Assembly (NCBI RefSeq): GCF_003952265.1 | Contig: NZ_CP034438.1 | Location: 2,356,001-2,420,000 of the forward strand | Direction: 5' to 3' | Length of the DNA: 64,000 nt | Source: Flaviflexus salsibiostraticola | GTDB lineage: Bacteria > Actinomycetota > Actinomycetes > Actinomycetales > Actinomycetaceae | In this document: positions 1-8,215 of the stretch, in pieces | Numbering within the stretch: the first letter of the stretch is position 1 | Layout: each line of letters begins with the position of its first letter | Made by a program: the position numbers and the translations under genes | The notes under the pieces: model-generated | Told to the model about the DNA's origin: nothing | Database searches by the model: none | The model's input: only the letters and a program-made list of their open reading frames with translations

Positions 1-867
1 GCCGAAGGAGACGCCACTCGTCATGTTCTCCGCCATGTCCGGCGCCTCGTCGAGCTGCGCGACCATGACGGCCGCGGTGCCGAGCGAGAGCTCTGCCATG
101 CCGGCCTTCGTCACGCCTGATCCGACGGCCGCGCACTGCTGATCGCCGCCGCCCGGGCTGAGCACCGTGCCCTCGGCGAAGCCGGTGGCAGCCGCGCCCT
201 CGGCGGATACGACACCGACCTTGCGGAGTTCGTGGACGATCGGGGGCATCATGTCGAGGTCGAGCCCGGCGCGCTCGAACAGCTCGGGGGCGTACTCGAG
301 GGTCTTGATGTCGAACATGCCGTTGTAGTTGAGCGCGGATGGGTTGGCGAAGAGCTCGGTCGACCCCAGGTTGTGGAGGATCCATTCCTGACCGTTGAGG
401 AACTTCCACGTCTTGCCATAGATCTCCGGACGGTTCTCCTTCAGCCACTTGAGCTTCGGGTAGACCCACAGGCTCGACGGGTTGAGCCCCGTGATCGAGT
501 AGTAGCCGTCGTCGCCGAATTCATCGATGATCCACTGGGTCTCCTTCGTCGCCCGGCCGTCCGACCAGACGATGGCGTCGCTCAGCGGCTGCCAGTTCTC
601 GTCGACGGGCACGAAGGAGCCGCGCTGGGAGGAGACGCCGATCGAGACGATCTGCGTGAGATCCCCCTTGAACCTGCTCGTCGCCTGCTTCGCGGCCGTG
701 CACAGGCCCTCCCACAGCTCGTGCATGTCCTGATCCACCCATCCCGGGTGCGGGTGCTTCGTCCGATATTCGGCGTAGCCGCTGCTCATGATGGTGCCGT
801 CACGATCGAAGATCATGACCGTCGTGCCGGTTGTGCCAGCGTCGATGCCGGCGAAGTACTTCTCCAT
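1..867 (-). CDS. FGGY-family carbohydrate kinase, C-terminus beyond the window
   Basis: N-terminal 289 residues of a sugar kinase of the FGGY (xylulokinase/gluconokinase/LsrK) family, which phosphorylates a sugar or polyol with ATP in the cytoplasm. The phosphate-binding motif DAGTTGT lies at residues 9-15, the substrate-side segment SSQRGSF near 79-85 and WSDGRA at 101-106. The motif GGGDQQ at 239-244 carries the Asp (D242) that matches the catalytic base of xylulokinase. A full FGGY kinase is about 500 residues, so roughly 40% lies beyond the left edge. The ATG at 867 opens the frame. The substrate cannot be told from this half: xylulose, another pentulose or autoinducer-2 are all possible. 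A promoter and an inverted repeat lie upstream. Confidence 0.9.
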   Translation of the reverse strand, partial: MEKYFAGIDAGTTGTTVMIFDRDGTIMSSGYAEYRTKHPHPGWVDQDMHELWEGLCTAAKQATSRFKGDLTQIVSIGVSSQRGSFVPVDENWQPLSDAIVWSDGRATKETQWIIDEFGDDGYYSITGLNPSSLWVYPKLKWLKENRPEIYGKTWKFLNGQEWILHNLGSTELFANPSALNYNGMFDIKTLEYAPELFERAGLDLDMMPPIVHELRKVGVVSAEGAAATGFAEGTVLSPGGGDQQCAAVGSGVTKAGMAELSLGTAAVMVAQLDEAPDMAENMTSGVSFG

Positions 868-935
868 GTATGTTCCCCTCGGGTTCGCGAAAACCGGCCG
901 CGACAATGCGGCCGGATGATTTTGTTGTGACGCGA

Positions 936-965
936 AACTCAGTCGTTGAGTTGTCTTCGACTATA
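936..965 (-). promoter_or_regulatory. Promoter and operator candidate for the FGGY kinase
   Basis: On the minus strand a -10 hexamer TATAGT (960-965) is followed by a perfect 6-bp inverted repeat AACTCA-N5-TGAGTT (936-952), which would cover the transcription start. This is the classic position for a repressor operator. No clear -35 element is seen. The regulator is not in the visible sequence; sugar kinases are often controlled by GntR-, DeoR- or LacI-type proteins. Confidence 0.45.
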
Positions 966-1028
966 CCTTGGTCTGTGTGAGACAGCTATCAGCGGGCGAG
1001 TTCAGCAGGGTTGTCGGGTGATGGTGGA

Positions 1029-1051
1029 GCCCCCGGCTCAGCGCCGAGGGC
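1029..1051 (-). terminator. Hairpin downstream of the osmC-like gene
   Basis: A 9-bp stem (one G-U pair) with a 5-nt loop lies 23 bp beyond the stop of the OsmC gene. It has no clear U-tract, so it is a probable rather than certain terminator. Confidence 0.45.
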
Positions 1052-1073
1052 CCCGCGATGATGGTGGTGTGGC

Positions 1074-1523
1074 TCAGGCGCGCACGGGGAGCGCGAGTTC
1101 GTGGGTGGAGGAGGCAGGGTTGCTGAGCGTGTCCTGCACGGGGCAGTGGGTCTCGACGAACTCGAGGAACGCCTCGATCTCCTCCGGCGTGTTGTCCGCG
1201 TCGATGTGGAACGTCGTGTGGATCGCCGAGAAGCCGATCTTCGCGGCTGGATTCTTGCCGAGGAATCCGTCGGGGTCGAGCGTGCCGCTGCACTCGACAG
1301 AGACGTCGTTGAGGTTGATGCCCTGGGCCCGGGAGAACGCCCGGACGACGATGCACTTGCAGGCGCCGAGGGCGCCCAGTAGGGCCTCGACGGGGTTCAT
1401 GCCCGTATTTGTCCCGCCCAGCTCGAGCGGTTCATCCAGCGTGAACGACATATCCCGCGCCGTCACGGTGGTCGCGAGGTTGACGGGGGCGGAGGCGACG
1501 GCGGTGAACGTGGTATCAGCCAT
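1074..1523 (-). CDS. OsmC/Ohr-family peroxidase
   Basis: Small thiol peroxidase-like protein of 149 residues, the usual length of the family. OsmC/Ohr proteins reduce organic hydroperoxides in the cytoplasm with two conserved cysteines. Here the first is in GACKC (C55, with an extra C57) and the second is C127 in ETHCPV. The segment GMNPVEALLGALG just before the first cysteine is typical. The central variation suits the OsmC/YhfA branch rather than strict Ohr. It sits alone between divergent or unrelated genes, with a GAAGGGAG ribosome binding site and its own downstream hairpin. Confidence 0.9.
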   Translation of the reverse strand: MADTTFTAVASAPVNLATTVTARDMSFTLDEPLELGGTNTGMNPVEALLGALGACKCIVVRAFSRAQGINLNDVSVECSGTLDPDGFLGKNPAAKIGFSAIHTTFHIDADNTPEEIEAFLEFVETHCPVQDTLSNPASSTHELALPVRA

Positions 1524-1641
1524 TGATACACTCCCTTCGTGAGGTGTGACTCAAGTCTAATGAGCCGCCAGGCCGCACCCCTGGGCCGTAGGGCCTCACG
1601 GTTATCGCGCGTCGGCCTATGACGACGCCAGTCGCCGACCG

Positions 1642-1947
1642 CTATGTCGGCCAGAGGAAGATGAGGAGTGCCGCGGCGAGGAACGAGAGGATCGCGAGGC
1701 TGAGGCCGACGATCGCCCAGGGTCTTCCCGTTCCGCGCAGGGCTGCTTCACCAGTCGCTCCGGCGCCGATGATACCGATCGGCATGAGCCACACCCCGGC
1801 GATCCGTGCCCACTCGGGCACTGCGATCGACGTGGCGGTGATGAGCAGCAGCCAGAGGAAGTCGAGCAGGGACAAGACTCCGAGGCCGACCGACGTGAGG
1901 GCGAGGCGGCGCTGACGAGTGTCCCGCTCATGCTCCGATGGGTTCAT
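1642..1947 (-). CDS. Small integral membrane protein, unknown function
   Basis: A 101-residue protein with a charged N-terminus (about 15 residues) followed by three hydrophobic segments at roughly 15-40, 48-66 and 76-98. The layout resembles the short DUF4190-like membrane proteins of actinobacteria, but I cannot assign it to a family with certainty. It lies between osmC and the antiporter gene on the same strand, separated from the antiporter by a strong terminator, so it is probably transcribed on its own. Confidence 0.6.
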   Translation of the reverse strand: MNPSEHERDTRQRRLALTSVGLGVLSLLDFLWLLLITATSIAVPEWARIAGVWLMPIGIIGAGATGEAALRGTGRPWAIVGLSLAILSFLAAALLIFLWPT

Positions 1948-2030
1948 CTCGCACCTCCCGGCGTGCTCCGACGTGAGAGAAGTCTTGCGCCGCTGGGGCG
2001 CCGCGTCAATGGACGAAGATCCGGAACGAG

Positions 2031-2063
2031 AATGGGTCGGTCACCGATGGTGACCGACCCATT
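2031..2063 (-). terminator. Terminator of the antiporter gene
   Basis: Perfect 15-bp stem (2031-2045 with 2049-2063) and a GAT loop, 14 bp after the stop of the antiporter-family gene on the minus strand. This is one of the strongest hairpins in the window. Confidence 0.75.
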
Positions 2064-2076
2064 TCGCGAAGGGAGC

Positions 2077-3561
2077 CTAAAGGACGAGTGATGCCACCCA
2101 GGCGAAGAGGAGCATGCCGATGTTGCAGTGCAGGAACGTGGGGATGACCGAGTCGCGGATGTGGTCGTGGCGGCCGTCCGCGTTGAGGCCGGAGGTGACG
2201 CCGAGCGAGATCGTCGAGGCCGGCGATCCGGCATCGCCCAGCGCGGCTGCCGCGCCGAGCAGGCAGATCGTGGCGAGCGGGCTGAACCCGAGCTCGAGTG
2301 CGAGCGGGATGTAGATCGGCGCGAGGATCGGCACGGACGCGAACGAGTCGCCAAAGCCGATCGTGATGAAGAGGCCGATGAAGAGCATGAGGAACGCGCC
2401 GAACGCCATGTTGCCGCCGACGAAGTCGGCGGTGGCGGCGATGAGGGGCTCGATGTCGCCCGTTTGGGCGAGCAGGCCCGCGAATCCGGATGCGACGGTG
2501 ATGATGACGGCGATCTGCGCCATCATGAGCATGCCGCTCGTGAACACGTCGTCCTGGTCGTTCCAGCGGAAGATGCCGCCGATGCTCAGCAGGATGAATC
2601 CGACCATCGCTCCGACGAGGAGCGAGTCGAAGGCGATCTGGAAGAACAGGGCTGCGGCGAGGCCGAGGACTGTCATGACCAGCGGGAAGGGGCGCAGCTT
2701 GGCGGGGGCCTCTGCCGTGGCCGTCGCAAGCGCCGAGCCGGCCGCGGGCTCACGGTAATCCCGGGGCGCGCGGTAGGTGACGAGGACGGCGACGATCATG
2801 CCCGCGACGAGGCCCATGACGGGCCAGAACATGGCCTTCGGCGCCATCTCCGCCGTCGCGGAGAGCCCGAAGGGCTCGCCGAACTGGTTGACGTTGGCGA
2901 GCAGGATCTCGTTGAGGTAGATCGCTCCGAACCCGGTCGGCAGGAGCAGGTAGGCCGCGCTCATCGAGCAGGCGAGGACGCACGCGACCGCGCGACGGTC
3001 GACGCGCAGGCGGTTGAGCACGCCGAGCAGCGGCGGGATGAGGATCGGGATGAAGGCGATGTGGACGGGGATGAGGTTCTGCGACAGGAGGGAGGCGACG
3101 ATGAAGATTCCGAAGAGCGACCACTTGACGCCCTTGGCTGTTGCCGCCTCGTCGGTGCCGACCCTGTTCGTGATCCACCGGGCGAACACCTCGATGAGGC
3201 CGCTGCGGGAGAGTGCGACGGCCAGGGCGCCGACCATGATGTACGTGAGACCGACCTGCGCGCCGACGAGAAGGTTGTCGTTGAACGCGGCGAGAGAGCC
3301 CTCCATGCCCATGCCTGCCTGCAGTCCGCCCAGGAGTGCGGCGGCGATGAGGGCGACCGTGACGGGGACCTTGATGAGGCAGAGGGCCACCATGACGACG
3401 ATCGCCAGGACCACGGCGTTGATCGATGTGCCGGTGAGCTCAAGCAGTCCGTAGACAGCGGCGAGCCCGGCGATCGTCATGACCGAATGGCGCGGAAAGA
3501 CCTCTTTCCACTGGATATGATCTGACGAAGTGATGGGCGATTGCGTTGATGTCGTGCTCAT
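2077..3561 (-). CDS. Na+/H+ antiporter-family permease (NhaC/YuiF-like)
   Basis: Polytopic membrane protein of 494 residues with about 11-12 hydrophobic helices after a 30-residue hydrophilic N-terminus. The composition and the pattern of small, glycine-rich helices (for example VGALAVALSRSGL near 112-124, and LLGAAAALGDAGSPAST in the last quarter) match the Na_H_antiporter family that includes B. subtilis YuiF and NhaC relatives. Members exchange cations for protons or carry organic and amino acids; the true substrate cannot be decided here. The ATG at 3561 lies downstream of GGGGGCTAGAC. The gene stands alone, with a divergent neighbour upstream and a strong terminator downstream. Confidence 0.8.
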   Translation of the reverse strand: MSTTSTQSPITSSDHIQWKEVFPRHSVMTIAGLAAVYGLLELTGTSINAVVLAIVVMVALCLIKVPVTVALIAAALLGGLQAGMGMEGSLAAFNDNLLVGAQVGLTYIMVGALAVALSRSGLIEVFARWITNRVGTDEAATAKGVKWSLFGIFIVASLLSQNLIPVHIAFIPILIPPLLGVLNRLRVDRRAVACVLACSMSAAYLLLPTGFGAIYLNEILLANVNQFGEPFGLSATAEMAPKAMFWPVMGLVAGMIVAVLVTYRAPRDYREPAAGSALATATAEAPAKLRPFPLVMTVLGLAAALFFQIAFDSLLVGAMVGFILLSIGGIFRWNDQDDVFTSGMLMMAQIAVIITVASGFAGLLAQTGDIEPLIAATADFVGGNMAFGAFLMLFIGLFITIGFGDSFASVPILAPIYIPLALELGFSPLATICLLGAAAALGDAGSPASTISLGVTSGLNADGRHDHIRDSVIPTFLHCNIGMLLFAWVASLVL

Positions 3562-3760
3562 GTCTAGCCCCCTTTCGCCCGTATCGTAACCGCCGATGCT
3601 CTATGCCACCCCGTCGCGCCACGTTATGGATACGTGATCTTGCGCAAGCCCCGTTTTCTCTGGCGATGATCGTCTCCGACTGGCAGTGTTGCGTCAGGAC
3701 GTGCGGGTGGTGGGTGCGCACCGTTCGTTCGTGTTGTGCATCCCAGTGAGCGAGGTGGTC

Positions 3761-4357
3761 ATGGACGGCGATCGACGAGGGGCAGCGCGCGGCGCGCCTG
3801 GGATGGCGAAGGATCTGCTCAGGGCTGGCGCATGGATTGTCGTCGAAGGCACGGCGAGCCACATCAAGCGCAACCATCCGGATGGTGCGGCGCGGGGCGG
3901 ACGGGTGCCGCCCGCTGTCTGGGGCGCCGTGGCTTTCGGGATGCAGATCGCAGTGGGCGGGGCTGTTCCACTGACCCGCCTGCGAGCCCTTGCGGCCAGT
4001 GCGGCGGCCGGCGCCTCCGGCTGGCTCATGTTCGGCTCGGTGCTCCGGTTCTACCGGCAGTCGACGACGATCGACCCGCTTACTCTTAGGCCGGAGTCGC
4101 TCGTCGATTCCGGGCCCAACCGGCTCACGCGCAATCCCATGTACCTCGGCATCGCAGGCACGCTGCTCGCCCATGCGATCGCCCGGGGTTCGGTGAGGGC
4201 GCTCGTCCCTGTGGCCCTCTTCGTTGTGGTGATCGACCGTCTCCAGATCGCGCCCGAGGAATCCGCCATGCGGGAGAGGTTCGGCGCTGAGTACGACCGG
4301 TACGTGGAGCGGACGCCTCGATGGCTGGGGCTGAGGAGCCTGCGCGCCCGGTTGTGA
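3761..4357 (+). CDS. Isoprenylcysteine methyltransferase/PEMT-like membrane protein
   Basis: A 198-residue membrane protein of the ICMT/phospholipid methyltransferase superfamily. The diagnostic region is near the C-terminus: TRNPMYLGIAG (about residues 124-134), then a hydrophobic pair and the acidic/aromatic stretch EESAMRERFG-EYDRYVERTPRW (about 165-190), which in this superfamily binds S-adenosylmethionine. The bacterial substrate is unknown. I chose ATG 3761 because GAGGTGG precedes it; an in-frame GTG at 3746 is possible. Nothing nearby points to a pathway. Confidence 0.75.
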   Translation: MDGDRRGAARGAPGMAKDLLRAGAWIVVEGTASHIKRNHPDGAARGGRVPPAVWGAVAFGMQIAVGGAVPLTRLRALAASAAAGASGWLMFGSVLRFYRQSTTIDPLTLRPESLVDSGPNRLTRNPMYLGIAGTLLAHAIARGSVRALVPVALFVVVIDRLQIAPEESAMRERFGAEYDRYVERTPRWLGLRSLRARL

Positions 4358-4454
4358 CGGATCCCAGCGCCCCGGTAGGGCCGATTCGCGCGCAGCTCTG
4401 AGCTGGCGTGGGCGTACCCCAGCCTGCTCAGCCATGGAAGGATGGAGAGGGACG

Positions 4455-4769
4455 ATGGGGGCTTCAATGGTGACCAGGGATGACATCCGCGAGGCGCGGT
4501 TGAGGGCGGCGCAGTCACATGCTGCGCTGCTCGGAGACAGAAGCGCGTGCGTCATGGCGAAGAACGGGACGTCCTTCCCTGCGGGCAAGTACTGGGAGGG
4601 GCAGACGGCCGCCCTTGGCGAGCTCATGCGATCGCCGGGCGATGATCTTGGTGTCGAGGCCGCCCGCCTTCGGGAGGTGTGGCGTGCGCGGCCCGTCCCC
4701 GGAGACCCGAGGGAAGCCGAGAGCTACCGGGCTGGTGGGCTGGATGCGCTCGCGGCGTTCGCCGACTGA
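4455..4769 (+). CDS. Hypothetical protein
   Basis: A 104-residue soluble, Arg/Ala/Glu-rich protein that I do not recognise. Its third codon positions show the G/C bias of real genes here. ATG 4455 follows GGAGAGGGACG, a good ribosome binding site; ATG 4434 and 4467 are alternatives. It probably forms a short unit after the methyltransferase gene (97 bp upstream) and converges on the tocopherol-cyclase-like gene with only 10 bp between the stops. Confidence 0.55.
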   Translation: MGASMVTRDDIREARLRAAQSHAALLGDRSACVMAKNGTSFPAGKYWEGQTAALGELMRSPGDDLGVEAARLREVWRARPVPGDPREAESYRAGGLDALAAFAD

Positions 4770-4779
4770 GCCGCGCCGA

Positions 4780-5835
4780 TCATTCGCCGGTGCGGGCTGT
4801 AGGGGCGTCCGTGCGCGCCGGGTCGAGGCCCCTCCGCAGGAGCTCGTCCCGTGCCCGGTCGAGCCCGCCGTGCTCGAGCGCGGCGAGCGAGGTCGTGCCC
4901 GACCAGATGTGCCTGCCGAATCGGTGAACGGAGATCTGGAGATCGCCGACGAGGTGCTCGAGATCGCCTGCAATGTTGCGGCGTTCGCTCGGCAGCGGCA
5001 CCGGCAGGACGAATGCCTGGTTGAGGGGTGCTGAGGCTCTGACCTCGACGCGCCATCCGTAGCCGCGCCCGGTCAGATGCCAGGACTCATCCTCTGTCGT
5101 CGTCACCACGGGGCTGATGCCCGGATTGCCGAGCCTGAGGACCTGCCCGCCGGGCAGTCGGACAACAAGGGCGGTCACCTCGGTCCTCAGAGGACCGCTC
5201 GTGACGATGCCGCCGGCGAAGGCGACGCACGCATCGGACTCCTCGAAGCCCTGGGCCTGCCCCCACCACCACGCCTCGGGGAATCCCTCCCTGCCCCAGT
5301 TCTTCTCACCGTAGACCTGCGCGTTGTCGAACTCCCATGTCTCTCCGCCGAGAACGGCGATGCCGCTGGCGCGGCCCCCGAGCATCCATGGATGCCAGTA
5401 CTGATTGAGTGCGGGGATCATCTGGAAGACGCTCGAACCGCCCAGCCCTGCGTGCGGCCAGTCGGCCCGGTCCTCGACGCGCAGCTCAAGGCGCGCATCC
5501 GGCCCCAGGTCCACCGTGAGGTGATTCGCGTCCCCGCGGAAGGCAGGCGCGCGACCGTCGGTGCCTCCCGCGACTCCGAGGCACGAGGGGTCGGCCCATG
5601 CGCCATCGAGCGCAGCGGTGCGGAGGAACCCGTTGGGCCAGGATGCGAGGCCGATCGTGGCCCACGGGCCATTGGGCCCCTGGTTGACTCCGCAGAGGGC
5701 AATGATGACCCGTCCGGTATGAGGCTCAGTGATCCGCCAGAAATAGCCCTCCATGGCGACGCCGCGATGCGCGGCGGTTGGATTGCCGAACGGAAGGTCG
5801 GCCCCTGTCGATCTGTACCGTCTGATCATCCCCAT
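4780..5835 (-). CDS. Tocopherol cyclase-like protein
   Basis: A 351-residue protein resembling the tocopherol cyclase-like family (PF14249). Visible hallmarks are MEGYFWRI near residue 28, WHPWMLGG near 146, and the family core of YGEKNWG followed by FPEAWWWGQAQGF (about 175-195), which lines the ligand pocket of lipocalin-like double barrels. Plants and cyanobacteria use the family to close the chromanol ring of vitamin E. Actinobacterial members have no known substrate, and no tocopherol genes are visible here, so a role on another lipid or prenylquinone is as likely. ATG 5835 is used; ATG 5829 is also possible. The gene stands alone. Confidence 0.7.
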   Translation of the reverse strand: MGMIRRYRSTGADLPFGNPTAAHRGVAMEGYFWRITEPHTGRVIIALCGVNQGPNGPWATIGLASWPNGFLRTAALDGAWADPSCLGVAGGTDGRAPAFRGDANHLTVDLGPDARLELRVEDRADWPHAGLGGSSVFQMIPALNQYWHPWMLGGRASGIAVLGGETWEFDNAQVYGEKNWGREGFPEAWWWGQAQGFEESDACVAFAGGIVTSGPLRTEVTALVVRLPGGQVLRLGNPGISPVVTTTEDESWHLTGRGYGWRVEVRASAPLNQAFVLPVPLPSERRNIAGDLEHLVGDLQISVHRFGRHIWSGTTSLAALEHGGLDRARDELLRRGLDPARTDAPTARTGE

Positions 5836-5958
5836 GCGTCAGTGAAACATAGAGACCGTGCACGGCGATAGGGCTGGGCTCGACCCGGCGCTCCTACTCG
5901 TGATGGTTGAGGCTCTGGACTTGAGAAAGCCACGTCGGTCGAGATGCCGGGTGACGGG

Positions 5959-5989
5959 GCGGTGCCCGCCTCGAGGAGGCGGGCACCGC
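5959..5989 (-). terminator. Terminator of the three-domain RidA gene
   Basis: Perfect 14-bp G/C-rich stem (5959-5972 with 5976-5989) with a GAG loop, 20 bp beyond the stop of the RidA gene on the minus strand. The rest of 5836-6009 shows no gene. Confidence 0.7.
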
Positions 5990-6009
5990 TGGGTCGAGCA
6001 TGGTGTGGA

Positions 6010-7275
6010 TCAGATCCTCGGCGGCGTGCCCTCCGCATTGGAGACGATCGCGTCCATCTGCACCCGGGCCCCGAGCGGGAGCGCGGTGACGCCGACAGTG
6101 CGGCGAGCCGGAGTGCCGTTCGGGAAGTACGCCGCATACACCGCCTCCACGTCGTCCATGTCATCGAGGTCGGTGAGGAAGAGGTTGACCTTGACGACGT
6201 CGGCCAGGGAATGGTCGATGCTCTCGACAATGGCCTTCATGCTGGCGAGGCAGCGCTCGGCCTGCTCGGCGGCGCCCCCGTCGACGAGTTCTCCGGTGGC
6301 CGGGTCGACGGGCAGGAGTGCGGAGAGGTTGTTGTAGTGGGAGAAGGCGACCGTCTGGGTCGACAGCGGGTTCTTCGGTGCGTCGTCGGTGTTTCTGGCC
6401 CAGATGACGATGCCGTGGCGATCCTCGACCTCCTGCGGAGGGGTGCCATCGCCGTGGGAGACGACGGCTTCAACCTGGACGAGCGCACCCATCGGCGCCC
6501 TCGCCTCGACGACGGTCCGTGCGGGCAGGTAACCGACCGAACGGGCGATCGCGGAGTCGGGGAAGAACGTCGAGTACACCTTGTCGAAGACCTCAAGGTC
6601 CGAGAGATCGGCGAGGAAGACGGTGACCTTGACGATGTCGTCGAGGGGGACGTCGATGCCCTCGAGGATCGCCTTGACGTTCCTCAGGCACTGCGCGGCC
6701 TGTTCCGTCACACCACCCACGACGAGGTCACCCGTGGCGGGGTCGTTGGGGAGCTGGGCCGAGAGGTGGTTGTAATGAGAGAAGGCGACCGTCTGCGTCG
6801 ACAGTGCACTGACCGGCGCGTTCGCCGTGTCGTGGGTGACCTTGACGAGGTCTCCCGCCTGCGGGGCGTCCGGGATCGTCCCCTCGCCGTTCGAGAGAAC
6901 GGCCTCGACCTGGATCATCGCGCCCATCGGCAGCGCATCGACGACAACCGAGGTCCGGGCGGGAACGTAGTCCGTGAAGACGGTCGTGTACACGTCATTG
7001 AATGTCCCGAGGTCGGCCGGGTCGGTGAGGAAGACGCCGAGGCGCACCACATCCTCCATCGTGTGACCGATGCTCTCGACCACCGTGCGGATGTTCGTCA
7101 GGCACTGCTCGGCCTGCTCCCTGACTCCGCCCTCGACGAGCTCGCCGGTGGCGGGGTCGATGGGGAGCTGGGCCGACAGGTTGTTGTAGTGGGAGAAGGC
7201 CACGGTCTGCGAGGAGCTGCTGTTCCGCGGGGCGCTCTCGGTGTTCCTGGCCAATACTTCGTTGTATCCGGTCAT
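6010..7275 (-). CDS. Three tandem RidA (YjgF/UK114) domains in one chain
   Basis: A 421-residue protein built from three RidA-like repeats at about 1-135, 143-278 and 285-421. RidA proteins hydrolyse reactive enamines and imines formed by PLP enzymes, normally as homotrimers of about 130 residues with active sites between subunits. Each repeat opens with QTVAFSHYN and carries the Arg that binds the imine carboxylate (R107, R253, R391 or R392). The Glu following it in the fold is kept in repeats 1 and 2 (E124, E269) but is Asp in repeat 3 (D408). The start at 7275 follows AAAGGAATAGTGAGC; an in-frame extension upstream to 7479 lacks RidA similarity. Monocistronic, with a terminator downstream and a palindrome upstream. 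The covalent pseudo-trimer is inferred. Confidence 0.9.
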   Translation of the reverse strand: MTGYNEVLARNTESAPRNSSSSQTVAFSHYNNLSAQLPIDPATGELVEGGVREQAEQCLTNIRTVVESIGHTMEDVVRLGVFLTDPADLGTFNDVYTTVFTDYVPARTSVVVDALPMGAMIQVEAVLSNGEGTIPDAPQAGDLVKVTHDTANAPVSALSTQTVAFSHYNHLSAQLPNDPATGDLVVGGVTEQAAQCLRNVKAILEGIDVPLDDIVKVTVFLADLSDLEVFDKVYSTFFPDSAIARSVGYLPARTVVEARAPMGALVQVEAVVSHGDGTPPQEVEDRHGIVIWARNTDDAPKNPLSTQTVAFSHYNNLSALLPVDPATGELVDGGAAEQAERCLASMKAIVESIDHSLADVVKVNLFLTDLDDMDDVEAVYAAYFPNGTPARRTVGVTALPLGARVQMDAIVSNAEGTPPRI

Positions 7276-7406
7276 GCTCACTATTCCTTTGTGGCCGTGG
7301 AGGCCTGGCTGGTCGACGAGGGTTGATCGACTCACGCTGCGGTGCGACGGTGCCCCGCGCGTCGGTAGTCGACCTCGCCAGAATACCGCCGCCCACACCG
7401 AAAAGT

Positions 7407-7422
7407 AGTACGTACGTCCTAA
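7407..7422. promoter_or_regulatory. Palindrome upstream of the RidA gene
   Basis: TAGTACGTACGTCCTA is a 16-bp palindrome with one mismatched pair around ACGTACGT, about 130 bp before the RidA start. On the minus strand it lies downstream of TTGTGA, a possible -35 element, and could be the operator of a TetR-type repressor. The -10 element is not clear. Confidence 0.35.
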
Positions 7423-7529
7423 ATAGTCACAACCCGCGGTGAAAGTCCTGGTGAGAGCCGGAGAATTCGCGTCCTGCAATGCGGGATCACAGTCATGTGG
7501 GGGGGCGAAAAGAGGGGTGCGCCGCCTGC

Positions 7530-8180
7530 TCAGGCGCTCACCTTTGCTGCGGCGAGCAGGCTCCTCATCTGCTCCGCAGTATGTGCGCCCTTAAAGATCT
7601 CCGAGCCTGGTTCGAAGGCGCGGCTCGCTGCGAGTCGGTCCGCGACGACCGGGTCGTAGCCGAGGCGGTCGATGAAGGCGGCGACGAGCGTCGCGGCGTC
7701 GGCGTGGTCGCTGGCGACGGCCAGCGCCCGTCGCCTCGGGTCGCCCGCGGGGCGGCCATGCACCTCCATGTCGTGATAGCCGATGTGATTGAGGGATTTG
7801 ACGACCTTCGCACCGACAAGGTGGTCCTGGACGACCTCGCTGCTGGTCCGCGGATCACTCTCGAAGTCAGGGAGCTCACCGTCGATCGCCGCCCAATAGT
7901 TCATGGCATCGATGACGGTTCTGCCGTCGAACAGCCTGGCGTCCAGAGTGCGATACCTGTGGAGGGGGATGGCGATGAGAGTGAGGTCCGCGTCGGCGGC
8001 CTCCGCGGCGGTGACGGCCTGCGCGCCGGGGACAACGATCTCGGTGATGAGGCGGATGTTCTCAGGCGGCTTCGACGTGGCGATCTTCACGGAGAGGCCG
8101 GACTTGAGGGCCTGCCGCGCGACGGCCGTCCCCACGCGGCCGGCGCCCATGATGCCAATGGTCTGCAGGGGAGATGTCAC
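7530..8180 (-). CDS. NADPH-dependent F420 reductase-like protein
   Basis: A 216-residue Rossmann-fold protein of the F420_oxidored/NADP-binding family. GIMGAGRVG at about residues 9-17 is the dinucleotide-binding loop, followed by a strand ending in ATSKPPE as in NADPH-binding members. The segment KVVKSLNHIGYHDMEV (about 127-142) matches the F420:NADPH oxidoreductase fold. Whether it reduces F420 or another acceptor is open, since many such proteins are misnamed. I start at GTG 8180, which GAGGA precedes; the upstream ATG 8213 lies only 3 nt from a -10 element and cannot be within the transcript leader. A promoter containing a dyad lies directly upstream. Confidence 0.75.
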   Translation of the reverse strand: MTSPLQTIGIMGAGRVGTAVARQALKSGLSVKIATSKPPENIRLITEIVVPGAQAVTAAEAADADLTLIAIPLHRYRTLDARLFDGRTVIDAMNYWAAIDGELPDFESDPRTSSEVVQDHLVGAKVVKSLNHIGYHDMEVHGRPAGDPRRRALAVASDHADAATLVAAFIDRLGYDPVVADRLAASRAFEPGSEIFKGAHTAEQMRSLLAAAKVSA

Positions 8181-8215
8181 GCTGGTCCTCACTCGTGGTC
8201 GATGAACTCCCATCC

